Shown here one piece after another: positions 23,985 to 31,347 of a DNA stretch of 37,337 nt. The translations under genes and the position numbers were made by a program. The notes below the pieces were generated by a model. It worked only from the letters and a program-made list of their open reading frames with translations. It was not told where the DNA came from and ran no database searches. The stretch comes from Streptomyces huiliensis (GTDB lineage: Bacteria; Actinomycetota; Actinomycetes; Streptomycetales; Streptomycetaceae). Where the stretch lies: the NCBI RefSeq assembly GCF_020037025.1, contig NZ_JAIQLH010000143.1:1-37337 (forward strand). The letters run 5' to 3'. Within the stretch, counting starts at the first letter, position 1. Each line of letters begins with the position of its first letter.

Positions 23985-24458
23985 ATGCCCCCCACACCCA
24001 CTCAGGCCGCCCCCCACCCGGCCCCCGCGTCCCCCCGCGGCTCCGCACCGCTCGCGGCCCGCCTCGACGCCGCCCGGCCGTACGTCCTCTCGCTGTTCCG
24101 CATCGTCGTCGGCCTGCTGTTCGCCTGCCACGGCGCGGCCTCGCTCTTCGGCATCCTCGGCGGCGCGGCCGGTACCAAGGGCGGCACGATCGACGCCGGC
24201 ACCTGGCCCGGCTGGTACGCGGCCGTCATCCAGCTCGTCTGCGGCGTCCTGGTGATGCTCGGCATCGGTACCCGCGGCGCGGCCCTGATCGCCTCCGGTT
24301 CCATGGCGTACGCCTACTTCGACGTGCACCAGAAGCTGGCCTTCTGGCCGATCCAGAACGGCGGCGAGGCCTCCGTGATGTTCTGCTGGGCCTTCCTGCT
24401 GCTCGTCTTCACCGGCCCGGGCCCGCTCGCCCTCAGCCGCCTGTACTCCCGCCGCTGA
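23985..24458 (+). CDS. DoxX family membrane protein
   Basis: A 157-residue protein with four predicted membrane helices (from VLSLFRIVVGLLFACHGAASLFG at about residue 34 to SVMFCWAFLLLVFTGPGPLAL). It has the DoxX family features: RIVVGLLFACHG in helix 1, WPGWYAAVIQLVCGVLVMLG, and the C-terminal FWPIQNGGEASVMFCWAFLLL. DoxX proteins are linked to thiol/redox balance and, in mycobacteria, to a membrane oxidoreductase complex; the role here is unknown. ATG with GAGGAG upstream. The promoter carries two palindromes, so a repressor or sensor probably controls it. A hairpin follows the gene. Confidence 0.88.
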   Translation: MPPTPTQAAPHPAPASPRGSAPLAARLDAARPYVLSLFRIVVGLLFACHGAASLFGILGGAAGTKGGTIDAGTWPGWYAAVIQLVCGVLVMLGIGTRGAALIASGSMAYAYFDVHQKLAFWPIQNGGEASVMFCWAFLLLVFTGPGPLALSRLYSRR

Positions 24459-24506
24459 CGCTCCGGGCGCGGCGGTGGTCCGGCCCGCCGTCCGGTGACG
24501 ACGGCC

Positions 24507-24554
24507 GGGGGGCACGTGATGCGTACGTGATACGTACTACATCGCGTGCCCCCC
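24507..24554. terminator. Long hairpin between the doxX and dedA genes
   Basis: A stem of GGGGGGCACG (24507-24516) with CGTGCCCCCC (24545-24554), continuing with one G-U and GATG/CATC, and an inner perfect 15-bp palindrome GTACGT-GAT-ACGTAC (24523-24537). Only a weak C-rich tail follows. It probably ends the doxX transcript; the inner palindrome could also be an operator for dedA. Confidence 0.7.
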
Positions 24555-24658
24555 TTCCCTTGCCCCAGGAGCCTCAGGCGTACTCTGTACGGTTGTGAAG
24601 GCCGCTCCTGCCGCTCCCCTGCGACATCGCGGCGGGGGACCGTAACAGGAGATCGGAC

Positions 24659-25306
24659 GTGCTGGATCAGCTGGGGGCGTTGGCCGACACCCCATGGATA
24701 TACGCGATCGTCGGGCTTTCGGTACTGCTCGACGTCTTTCTGCCCGTGCTGCCGAGCGGGGTGCTCGTGATCACCGCAGCCACCGCGGCGGCCGGCTCCG
24801 CCGTGGGCACCCACGGCCACACCGCCCTCCCCGAGATGTTCGCCCTGGTGATGTGCGCCGCGACGGCGTCGGTCCTGGGCGACCTGGTCGCGTACCGCCT
24901 CGCCTGGCGCGGCGGTGACCGTTTCGACCGGGCCATCGCCCGCTCGCGCCGCCTCACGGCCGCCCAGGAACGGCTCGGCACCGCGCTGCTGCGCGGCGGC
25001 GGCGCGCTCGTCGTCGTCGCCCGCTTCGCCCCCGCCGGGCGCTCCGTGGTCAGCCTGAGCGCGGGCGTCATGCACCGCAAGGTCCGCGAGTTCCTGCCCT
25101 GGTCCGCCCTCGCCGGGCTGTCCTGGGCGCTGTACAGCGTGTTCCTCGGGTACTTCGGGGGCCAGTGGCTCGGCGCGACGTGGATCGGCACGGCCGTCTC
25201 CGTCCTCGCCCTGTTCCTCGCCGGCGCGTTCGCGGCGTTCCTCGTCCGCCGCCCGCACGAGACGGAGACGGCGGCAGCGGCGGCAGCAGCGGCGGAAGCC
25301 GGCTAG
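24659..25306 (+). CDS. DedA/SNARE-associated family membrane protein
   Basis: A 215-residue integral membrane protein with about five or six hydrophobic segments. Characteristic DedA features are LDVFLPVLPSGVLVITAATAAAGS near the N-terminus, ASVLGDLVAYRLAWRGGD (the G-D-x2-AY signature) and RFAPAGRSVVSLSAGVMHRKVREFLPWS with its conserved Arg residues. DedA proteins are believed to move undecaprenyl phosphate or other lipids across the membrane. The tail is a run of Ala after ETET. GTG with CAGGAG upstream. The hairpin at 24507-24554 separates it from doxX. Confidence 0.9.
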   Translation: MLDQLGALADTPWIYAIVGLSVLLDVFLPVLPSGVLVITAATAAAGSAVGTHGHTALPEMFALVMCAATASVLGDLVAYRLAWRGGDRFDRAIARSRRLTAAQERLGTALLRGGGALVVVARFAPAGRSVVSLSAGVMHRKVREFLPWSALAGLSWALYSVFLGYFGGQWLGATWIGTAVSVLALFLAGAFAAFLVRRPHETETAAAAAAAAEAG

Positions 25307-25333
25307 CGGACGGCACGACGACCACAGCGACAC

Positions 25334-25369
25334 GAACGGCCCGGTCCCTCATCAGAGACCAGGCCGTTC
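25334..25369. terminator. Bidirectional terminator between dedA and snapalysin genes
   Basis: GAACGGCC (25334-25341) pairs with GGCCGTTC (25362-25369); inside, GGTC pairs with GACC, with one mismatch between. It lies between two convergent genes. The T tail is weak on both strands. Confidence 0.7.
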
Positions 25370-25414
25370 GCCGTTCCGTGCGAGGACGGGCCGTCAGGCG
25401 GTTCCGCCGGTCCG

Positions 25415-26116
25415 TCAGTAGACCTTCTTCACCGCGCCCTGCTTGGCGAACGGGGACAGCCCGTTGCGCCACAGCGAGTCCACCCGGCTGCGCTCGTTGC
25501 TGTTCGGGTAGCGGTTGGTGCAGGACGGGCCGGGGCCGCCACCGGACATCAGCTCGCTGCACGGGCCCGAGTAGTGGTCCGGCAGGCCGAGGACGTGCCC
25601 GGTCTCGTGGGCGGTGACGCGCACCGAGTCGTACTGCTGGTTCTGCCGGTAGTCGAGGAAGACGTACCCGCGGCCGTGGCCGTCGGTGCTCGCGTACGAA
25701 CCGCGCGAGTCGTTGCCCTCGTAGTACCGGAAGTCCGCGTTGGAGCCCGACTGGAGGCGGACGTTGCGGACGGAGCTGTTCCATATCTGCGCGCTCTGCG
25801 CTATCTGGTTCGCGAAGCTCGGCGCCTGGCGGGCGTCGTACGTCACCGTGACCGTGCGCAGCCCGGGCGACGCGGCCTGCTTGGCCTTCGCCGACTTCAT
25901 GACGGCCTCGAAGAACGCCTTGTTGTTGGCCTCTTCCTGGGCCGAGCCGACGTACGACGATCTCGTCATGCCCTGCCCGGCCGACGCGGACTGGGTGGCC
26001 GCGGTCGCCGGGACGGCCGCCGTGGTGGCGGCGACGGCGAGGCCGAGGGCCGCCGCGGCGACCAGGGCGGAGCGCTGCGTGGAGCGCTTGAGGGAACGCT
26101 GCATGGAGTGGTTCAT
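25415..26116 (-). CDS. snpA: Snapalysin-type secreted zinc protease (M7)
   Basis: A 233-residue secreted metalloprotease precursor. A Sec signal peptide (basic SLKRSTQRSALVAAAALGLAVAATTAAV) and a short propeptide precede the domain. The zinc site HETGHVLGLPDH (His170, Glu171, His174, Asp180) has Asp as third ligand, the hallmark of snapalysins. The Met-turn region CSELMSGG and two Cys pairs (GPCS, PSCTN) complete the family pattern. It is the smallest known type of secreted Streptomyces protease. In S. lividans and S. coelicolor snpA lies divergent to a LysR regulator (snpR), as here. ATG at 26116 with GGAG eight bases upstream; longer upstream frames are rejected. Confidence 0.92.
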   Translation of the reverse strand: MNHSMQRSLKRSTQRSALVAAAALGLAVAATTAAVPATAATQSASAGQGMTRSSYVGSAQEEANNKAFFEAVMKSAKAKQAASPGLRTVTVTYDARQAPSFANQIAQSAQIWNSSVRNVRLQSGSNADFRYYEGNDSRGSYASTDGHGRGYVFLDYRQNQQYDSVRVTAHETGHVLGLPDHYSGPCSELMSGGGPGPSCTNRYPNSNERSRVDSLWRNGLSPFAKQGAVKKVY

Positions 26117-26222
26117 GTGGGGGACTCCATTTCCGTCGGTGGGCCACCGGCCGCGCGGGTGGGACGCACGGCCGGGTGACGCACCGGTGAAGTGTTCGGT
26201 CCCGCAGAGTGTCTGCCGAGCC

Positions 26223-26252
26223 ATCGGCGACCGGGATGATGCCAATCGGCGA
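26223..26252. promoter_or_regulatory. Direct repeat ATCGGCGA in the snpA-regulator spacer
   Basis: ATCGGCGA occurs at 26223-26230 and 26245-26252, 22 bp apart, about two helical turns. The second is the symmetric ATCG-G-CGAT. It is placed about 110-130 bp before the protease gene, a good location for LysR-type binding. Confidence 0.45.
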
Positions 26253-26401
26253 TAGCTCCGGCCAATCACCCCCGGGCGCCCGCGCCCCCAAGGTGCTCCC
26301 AAGGTGCCCCCAAGCGTCCACACTGCGGCAGCCCCTCGCGTCCCTGCCGTCCCCGCCGTCCCGCACCACCATTGCCGCACCACCGCCCCCGCGACCATGC
26401 G

Positions 26402-26431
26402 CGGTTGACGGACGGTTGACGGGCGGTTCAC
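26402..26431. promoter_or_regulatory. Three 11-bp-phased CGGTT-AC repeats before the LysR gene
   Basis: CGGTTGAC, CGGTTGAC and CGGTTCAC begin at 26402, 26413 and 26424, each 11 bp apart (one helical turn). This resembles the spacing of SARP-type heptad repeats; a LysR or another activator could use them. They end about 45 bp before the regulator's start. Confidence 0.4.
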
Positions 26432-26476
26432 ACACCTGCCCGAGAATGTGCCTGGTGTGGCCAAGGGGGCGCGGTT

Positions 26477-27802
26477 ATGCTCCGGACCGTGGAGCTTGAG
26501 GTCAGGCACCTCCGTGCGCTGTGCGCCATAGCCGATACCGGGAGCGTACGGAAGGCCGCATTACAGCTGGGCATGACCCAGCCCTCGCTCACCACTCAGC
26601 TCAGGCGCATCGAGGGAGCGATCGGCGGGGTGCTGTTCACCCGCGGGCAGACGGGCAGCCGTCCGACGCCCCTCGGCCATTCCGTGCTGTCCCGCGCCCG
26701 GCCGATCGTGGCCGAGATGACCGCCCTGGTGATGGCGGCGCGTGACGCCGCCTGCGGCATGGGCGGCCGGTGCCTGCGCCTCGGCAGCGTGGGCGGGCCG
26801 ACCGTGGCCGAGTGGCTGCGCCGCGTCCACCGACGGCTCCCCGGCACGGACACCACGATCCACATAGAGGTCTCCCCGGCCGCCCTGGTCCAGCTGCTCG
26901 CCGGTGACCAGCTCGACGTCGCCCTCGTCCAGGAACCGGCCGGCTTCCCGCTGCACCTGCCGCCGGGCCTGGAGCGGCGCGTGCTGGTCGACTGCGAGCC
27001 GCGGTTCGTCGCGTTGGCCGCCGGGCATCCCGTCGCCGCCCTCACCTGCGTGGCGCTGCCCGAACTCGCCGACGACTCCTGGATCGTCGACCCGACCGCC
27101 GACCACGAGTGCGCCGCCCTGCGCCGCGCCCTCTCGGCGGCCGGCCTCAACCCCCGGCTGCTCCAGGTCCGCGACACCGCCACGGCCGCCGACCTCGTCG
27201 CGTCGGGCGAGGCCGTCCGCCTCTGCCAGCCCACGGCCGAACCGACGGACGGCACGGTCGTCCGCCCCCTGCTCGGCGATCCGCTCACGGCCCGCCTGTC
27301 CCTGGTGTCACGGACGGGGGCGCTGTCCATCACCGAGATCGACGCGCTGTACGAGGACGTGGCCGTCGCCTACGAGGAGTTGGCGCACGGGAACGCGGCG
27401 TACCGCGCGTGGCGGGAACGGCGCGGCGAGATCCGGCCGTCGCCGCCGGAAGCGTACGCGGCGCCGGGCGTGGGGATGCCGTACGCGGCGCCGGGGGTGG
27501 CGATGCCGTACGCGGCGCCGGGGGTGGCGATGCCGTACGCGGCGCCGGGGGTGTCGTACGCGGCGCCGGGCCCCTGCGTGCCGCCGGGCCCGGGCGGGCA
27601 TCCGGAACCGTCGGCGCCCCCGGAGCCGTACGCGCTCCCGAGACAGGCCCCGCCGTCCCACGCAGCCCCCGCGGCTCCCCCGGCCCCCGCGACCCCTGCG
27701 GCCCACGCGTCGTCCGCGGCGCCGCACGCCGTCCTCCGGGCGCCGGCCGTGCGGCTGTCACCCACCGGAACCCCGCAGGAGCACCGGCACCTCTCCGCCT
27801 GA
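26477..27802 (+). CDS. snpR: LysR-family regulator of snapalysin (SnpR-like) with a TTA codon
   Basis: A 441-residue transcriptional activator. The N-terminal winged HTH is clear: LEVRHLRALCAIADTGSVRKAALQLGMTQPSLTTQLRRIE. The substrate-binding fold covers about residues 95-300. LysR proteins are normally about 300 long; here a further 130 residues are Pro/Ala-rich and contain five copies of YAAPG encoded by 27-bp units. Codon 29 is TTA (26561-26563), a leucine codon that needs the bldA tRNA, so translation is probably late in development. I found no other in-frame TTA in the genes listed. ATG at 26477 has AAGGGGG upstream; GTG at 26489 is possible. It is divergent from snpA and should activate it. 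Confidence 0.88.
   Translation: MLRTVELEVRHLRALCAIADTGSVRKAALQLGMTQPSLTTQLRRIEGAIGGVLFTRGQTGSRPTPLGHSVLSRARPIVAEMTALVMAARDAACGMGGRCLRLGSVGGPTVAEWLRRVHRRLPGTDTTIHIEVSPAALVQLLAGDQLDVALVQEPAGFPLHLPPGLERRVLVDCEPRFVALAAGHPVAALTCVALPELADDSWIVDPTADHECAALRRALSAAGLNPRLLQVRDTATAADLVASGEAVRLCQPTAEPTDGTVVRPLLGDPLTARLSLVSRTGALSITEIDALYEDVAVAYEELAHGNAAYRAWRERRGEIRPSPPEAYAAPGVGMPYAAPGVAMPYAAPGVAMPYAAPGVSYAAPGPCVPPGPGGHPEPSAPPEPYALPRQAPPSHAAPAAPPAPATPAAHASSAAPHAVLRAPAVRLSPTGTPQEHRHLSA
27454..27575. repeat. 27-bp tandem repeat in the LysR gene
   Basis: The core GTACGCGGCGCCGGG starts at 27454, 27481, 27508, 27535 and 27556 (period 27, 27, 27, then 21). It keeps the reading frame and produces the repeated YAAPG motif with AM/GM between units. 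Confidence 0.9.
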
Positions 27803-27909
27803 GGCCGCCCGGGTGAGTCAGGGCCGGTTCCCGGATGGGAACGCCGGTCGGCGGGCAGGTCCTCCTCACTCGGGCGGACCCACGCGCCCGGACACGAGGA
27901 GCACGTCCC

Positions 27910-28158
27910 ATGCCCCAAGTCTCCATCCGGGACTTCGCCTTCCATCCCGGTGAACTGACCGTCAATGTCGGCGAGACGGTCACCTGGACCAACGACGACA
28001 CCGAAACGGACCACACGGTGACCGCGGACGACGGCTCGTTCGGCTCGGCACCGTTCCCGCCGCGGGGGACCTTCTCCCACACCTTCACCACGCGCGGCCG
28101 GGTCCCCTACCACTGCTCCCTGCATTCCACGATGCGGGGGACGGTGACCGTCACCTAG
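27910..28158 (+). CDS. Small cupredoxin without a signal peptide
   Basis: An 82-residue plastocyanin/amicyanin-like copper protein. All four type I copper ligands are present: His35 (TDHTV), and Cys69, His72 and Met75 in YHCSLHSTM. The beta-barrel pattern (GETVTWTNDDTETDHTV, SHTFTTRGRVPYHC) is intact, so it can carry electrons. ATG with GAGGAGC upstream. No signal peptide or lipobox precedes the domain, although cupredoxins usually work outside the cytoplasm; an in-frame upstream extension to 27835 is not a signal either. Function in the cytoplasm would be unusual. The stop lies in the left arm of a hairpin, followed by the 9-bp repeat array. Confidence 0.85.
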   Translation: MPQVSIRDFAFHPGELTVNVGETVTWTNDDTETDHTVTADDGSFGSAPFPPRGTFSHTFTTRGRVPYHCSLHSTMRGTVTVT

Positions 28159-28194
28159 GGAACGACCGCTCGGGAAAAGGCCGTTTCCTAGGTG
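28152..28194 (+). terminator. Hairpin across the cupredoxin stop codon
   Basis: CACCTAGGGAACG (28152-28164) pairs with CGTTTCCTAGGTG (28182-28194) with one wobble. The left arm includes the TAG stop. The right arm contains the first unit of the following minisatellite. Confidence 0.6.
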
Positions 28195-28278
28195 CCCTAG
28201 GTGCCTTAGGTGCCTTAGGTGCCTTAGGTGCCTTAGGTGCCTTAGGTGCCTTAGGTGCCTTAGGTGCCCTAGGTGCCC
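28189..28278. repeat. 9-bp minisatellite TAGGTGCC(T/C), ten copies
   Basis: Ten contiguous 9-bp units. Units 2-8 are TAGGTGCCT; unit 1 and units 9-10 are TAGGTGCCC. The array spreads from the right arm of the cupredoxin hairpin into the spacer before the next (convergent) gene. It would be in frame as a tripeptide repeat on either strand, but no convincing gene spans it. CTAG is rare in such GC-rich genomes, so the units at the edges, with CCTAGG, stand out. Confidence 0.95.
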
Positions 28279-28427
28279 TAGGCGACGGCCGATACCGAGA
28301 TGTCCGCGCCCGGCCGGGGCACGGCGGTCCCCCCGGCGGGCCGGGCCCGGGCGGGCGGTGGCGGACGTCCTCACCGCCGCCGCCCGCCTCCTTCGTCCGG
28401 GCGATGTCCCCGCTTCACCACCGACCT

Positions 28428-28850
28428 TCACCCGAGCAACGCCGCCGCCCGCTCCATCACCTCGGGGCTCCCGAACGTCACCCGTCCCACGTGCACGCCC
28501 TCCGCCCCGTACGCCGGTTCCTTGAGGACCGCGCTCCGCGCGACGTCCAGCGTCCAGGGTTCGCCGTACACGACGAGTCCGCCGGCCGGCGGCATGACGC
28601 TCATGCTCCAGCCCGCGCCGAGCAGCCACCTGCCGTACGTGTCCGTCTCGTTGGCGGTGCTGGACGGCAGATGGCGGGCCGCGAGCTCCCACAGCGAGGC
28701 CGCGGCCGGGGACGTGCCCGGTACGGGCACGGAGGCCACCACCGCCATCGACTCGTGCCTGGCGTACGCCAGCACACACCGGGCGTCCGGCCACTGGGCC
28801 GTGAAACGCGCCATGATCACCCGGTCCGCTCCGGTGATGCGTCTGGCCAT
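28428..28850 (-). CDS. Conserved-looking hypothetical protein
   Basis: A 140-residue soluble protein I do not recognise. It begins MARRITGADRVIMARFTAQWPDARC, has LAYARHESMAVVASVPVPG, a central SLWELAARHLPSSTANETDTYGRWLLGAGWSMSVMPPAGGLVVYGEPWT, and ends with a helix PEVMERAAALLG. Codon use and composition are those of a real gene. The ATG at 28850 has GGGGAG upstream; an in-frame extension to 28901 lacks a better site. It is convergent with the cupredoxin gene, separated by the minisatellite, and divergent from the serine hydrolase. No signal peptide or membrane helix. Confidence 0.65.
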   Translation of the reverse strand: MARRITGADRVIMARFTAQWPDARCVLAYARHESMAVVASVPVPGTSPAAASLWELAARHLPSSTANETDTYGRWLLGAGWSMSVMPPAGGLVVYGEPWTLDVARSAVLKEPAYGAEGVHVGRVTFGSPEVMERAAALLG

Positions 28851-29128
28851 GCCGCTCCCCTCCCCTTCCGCCGGTACCCCCACCGGCCTTCCCTCGTGCA
28901 CCCAACCGCCGTGGGGCGTACGGGGTCACGGGTACGGCCGAGGTCACCCGTGGGGCGTCCGCGACACCCGAGGGGGGTGGTGCCAGGTACACCCCGCCCA
29001 GGGGCGCAGGCCCATGGCCCGCCCGGCGCCCCGGTGATGGGATCGGTGTACGCGACAGCGCGGGGGGGGGCGGAGCGCCGGAGGACGACGCACCCGGCCC
29101 TGGGCAACGAGCACGAGGAGCACGGAAC

Positions 29129-30415
29129 ATGCGGGTGCGCGACAGCGGTCACGGTCACGGCCACGGACGCGGGGGCGGAAGCGGACGCGGAGGCGGCCAC
29201 GGAGGCGGGCGACCGGGCCGCCGCCGGAGCGGAAGGGCCCTCGCGATCGGCGGCGCGGTCGCCGCGGCGACGGCACTGCTGACGGGCCTGACCCCGGCCT
29301 CGGCCACGGCGGCGCGGACCGCCGCCCCCGCCGCCCACACCACCCTGGACGCCGACGTCCGGGCCGTCCGGGCGGCGGGCGGCGACGTCCGCGTGCTCGC
29401 CGAGGTGGACACGGGCCGCGGCGTGCTCCGGTCGCGCGCGGGCGGCAGCGCGGCGCCGACGCCCTGGGACGCCCGCTTCCGGGCCGCGAGCACGACGAAG
29501 ACGTTCACGTCCGTCGTCGTCCTCCAACTGGCCGCCGAGAAGAAGCTGTCCCTCGACGACACCGTCGAGAAGTGGCTCCCCGGCGTCGTCAAGGGCCACG
29601 GCAACGACGGTGCGCGGATCACCGTCCGCGACCTCCTCCGGCAGACGAGCGGCCTGTTCGACTACGTCGACGACCCGGAGCTCGGCCGGGCGCTGGCCGA
29701 GAGCTTCGAGAAGCACCGATACGACACGACGCCCGCCACGGAGTGGGTGGCCGTCGCCCTGCGCCACCGGCCGCTGTTCCTGCCGGACCCCGCGCACCCG
29801 CGCTGGGCGTACTCCAACACCAACTACCTGCTCGCCGGCATGATCGCCGAGAAGGCGGGCGGCCTGCCGTGGCGCGAGCAGGTCGAGCACCGGATCATCG
29901 CCCCGCTGGGCCTGCGCGGCACCTCCGTACCGGGCGCCAACCCCTACCTCCCCGGCCCCCACGCCCGCGTCACCCTCCGCACCCCCGACGGCGGGCGGAC
30001 GGACGTCACCGACCACAGCATCCAGCACACCGCCGACTCCGGGGTGGTCAGCACCACCGCCGACCTGCGCGCCTTCTTCCGCGCCCTGGCCGGCGGCAAG
30101 CTCCTCCCGCCCGCCCAGCTGCGGGAGATGCAGCGGACGGTGGCCAGGACCGGCGACGCGGACGACCTCGCCGAGTGGCCGGCCGGCGGGTACGGTCTCG
30201 GCCTCCGCTGGACCCCGCTCACCTGCGGCGGCGGGTACTGGCACCACGAGGGCGACGGCTTCGGCTCGTACACCCGCACCGGCGTGACCCCGGACGGCCG
30301 CCGGTCGGTCGCGGTGTCCGTCACCAGCGACGGCGACCGCCCCGACCTCGTCCGCCTCAACCAGGCCACGCGCAAGCTGGCCGACGACGCGCTCTGCGGA
30401 CGCGCCGGGCGCTGA
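29129..30415 (+). CDS. Secreted serine hydrolase, class C beta-lactamase/D-Ala-D-Ala carboxypeptidase-like
   Basis: A 428-residue exported enzyme of the beta-lactamase/DD-peptidase fold. Active-site motifs are complete: STTK (Ser121, Lys124), YSN (Tyr228, Asn230) and a HxG-type motif HHEGDGFG (about 372-380) in place of KTG. This set fits S12-type DD-carboxypeptidases and esterases. Before the signal segment GRALAIGGAVAAATALLTGL, the first 36 residues are an unusual Gly/His/Arg-rich stretch (HGHGHGRGGGSGRGGG). The probable cleavage is near ASA-TAA. ATG with GAGGAG upstream. It acts on cell-wall peptides or related esters; the substrate is unknown. The G-rich repeat follows its stop. Confidence 0.9.
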   Translation: MRVRDSGHGHGHGRGGGSGRGGGHGGGRPGRRRSGRALAIGGAVAAATALLTGLTPASATAARTAAPAAHTTLDADVRAVRAAGGDVRVLAEVDTGRGVLRSRAGGSAAPTPWDARFRAASTTKTFTSVVVLQLAAEKKLSLDDTVEKWLPGVVKGHGNDGARITVRDLLRQTSGLFDYVDDPELGRALAESFEKHRYDTTPATEWVAVALRHRPLFLPDPAHPRWAYSNTNYLLAGMIAEKAGGLPWREQVEHRIIAPLGLRGTSVPGANPYLPGPHARVTLRTPDGGRTDVTDHSIQHTADSGVVSTTADLRAFFRALAGGKLLPPAQLREMQRTVARTGDADDLAEWPAGGYGLGLRWTPLTCGGGYWHHEGDGFGSYTRTGVTPDGRRSVAVSVTSDGDRPDLVRLNQATRKLADDALCGRAGR

Positions 30416-30438
30416 GCCGGCGAGCCGGCCCCGGCTAC

Positions 30439-30486
30439 GGGGACGGAGACGGGGACGGGGACGGGGACGGGGACGGGGACGGGGAC
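30439..30486. repeat. GGGGAC hexanucleotide repeat (8 units), G-quadruplex-prone
   Basis: Seven GGGGAC and one GGAGAC in tandem, 24 bases after the serine hydrolase stop and between convergent genes. The plus strand has seven runs of four G, enough for intramolecular quadruplexes; in the hydrolase transcript it would lie just after the coding region, possibly slowing or ending transcription. Confidence 0.9.
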
Positions 30487-30512
30487 GGCCGGTATACAGG
30501 GGCGGCCGCGTT

Positions 30513-31214
30513 CTACGGGAACGGCCGCGTCACCCCGAACTCCACCCGCCGCAGCCCGCCGCCGCCCCCGCCCCCGCCATCGTCGTCCGCGACCCACCGC
30601 GAGACGGAGGCGTTCGGCACCGGCCACGGCCGGTCCGGCGTCTCGCCGCCGAGCACGTGGCGCAGCGCCACGACGACCGCGTCGTGCGCCACGAGCAGCA
30701 CCCGTCGCGCGGGCGGTACGGCGTCGGGGTCATGCAGCAGGGCGCGGACCCGGGCGGCGACGTCGGACAGCGACTCGCCGCCGGGCGGCCGGTAGGCCCA
30801 CTCGCCGGCGCGTTCGCGGCGCAGCACCTCGCCGGGGTCACGGGCGCGGATCGCGTTCGCGTCGTGCCCCTCGAAGACGCCCATGTCCCGGTCGCGCAGC
30901 CGCTCGTCGAGAACGGGCGCGGGCAGAGACGCCCGGCAGCCGAGCCGTCCGGCCGCGTCCGCCATGGCCTCCCACGTCTGCCGGGCGCGGAGGTACGGCG
31001 AGACGACGACGGCGTCCGGGACCGTCGCGGCCAGCCACCGGCCGAGCCCGGCGGCCTGCTCCCGGCCGAGCGGGGTCAGCGGTACGCGCAGGTCGGCACC
31101 GGCGGGCAGCACGGCGGGCGTGCCGGTGGCGTGGGCCCGGTCGAACAGGACGTTGGCCGTGCTCTGGCCGTGCCGGACGGCGATCAGCTCGGCGGGGAGG
31201 GCGGCGGCGGCCAC
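30513..31214 (-). CDS. Histidine phosphatase family protein
   Basis: A 233-residue cytoplasmic phosphatase. The catalytic motif IAVRHGQSTAN (His15) is near the N-terminus; SPYLRARQTWEAM, an acidic LRDRDMGVFEGHDANAI segment and the second histidine in LVAHDAVVVALRHVLGG complete the family set. It may act on phosphosugars, nucleotides or other phosphoesters. The end is a Gly run after WVADD and then LRRVEFGV. GTG at 31214 has CAGGAG at the right distance; in-frame codons upstream (to 31364) lack one. It is divergent from the GGCT-like gene and convergent with the serine hydrolase. Confidence 0.9.
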   Translation of the reverse strand: MAAAALPAELIAVRHGQSTANVLFDRAHATGTPAVLPAGADLRVPLTPLGREQAAGLGRWLAATVPDAVVVSPYLRARQTWEAMADAAGRLGCRASLPAPVLDERLRDRDMGVFEGHDANAIRARDPGEVLRRERAGEWAYRPPGGESLSDVAARVRALLHDPDAVPPARRVLLVAHDAVVVALRHVLGGETPDRPWPVPNASVSRWVADDDGGGGGGGGLRRVEFGVTRPFP

Positions 31215-31311
31215 GGGCGGCTCCTGTGAGGTGACGGGCACCGGCCTTCGACGGACGGCATCGGCCTTCAGCGGACGGAGGCACACCCCATCTCGCGAGG
31301 CACACCTCATA

Positions 31312-31341
31312 TTGCACGGCCGCACCCCCCGCCCCGATGCT
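31312..31341 (+). promoter_or_regulatory. Leaderless promoter of the GGCT-like gene
   Basis: TTGCAC (31312-31317), 18 bases, GATGCT (31336-31341), then exactly six bases to the ATG at 31348. There is no Shine-Dalgarno, so a leaderless mRNA is likely. Confidence 0.6.
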
Positions 31342-31347
31342 GTAACC

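Noticed and set aside
28189..28278. CRISPR-like array
   Set aside because: The 9-bp units are contiguous with no spacers and no cas genes are present; it is a minisatellite.
28279..29130. A long minus-strand gene spanning the minisatellite with LRH repeats
   Set aside because: The tripeptide repeat is just a translation of the 9-bp units; the frame overlaps better-supported genes and has no start signals.
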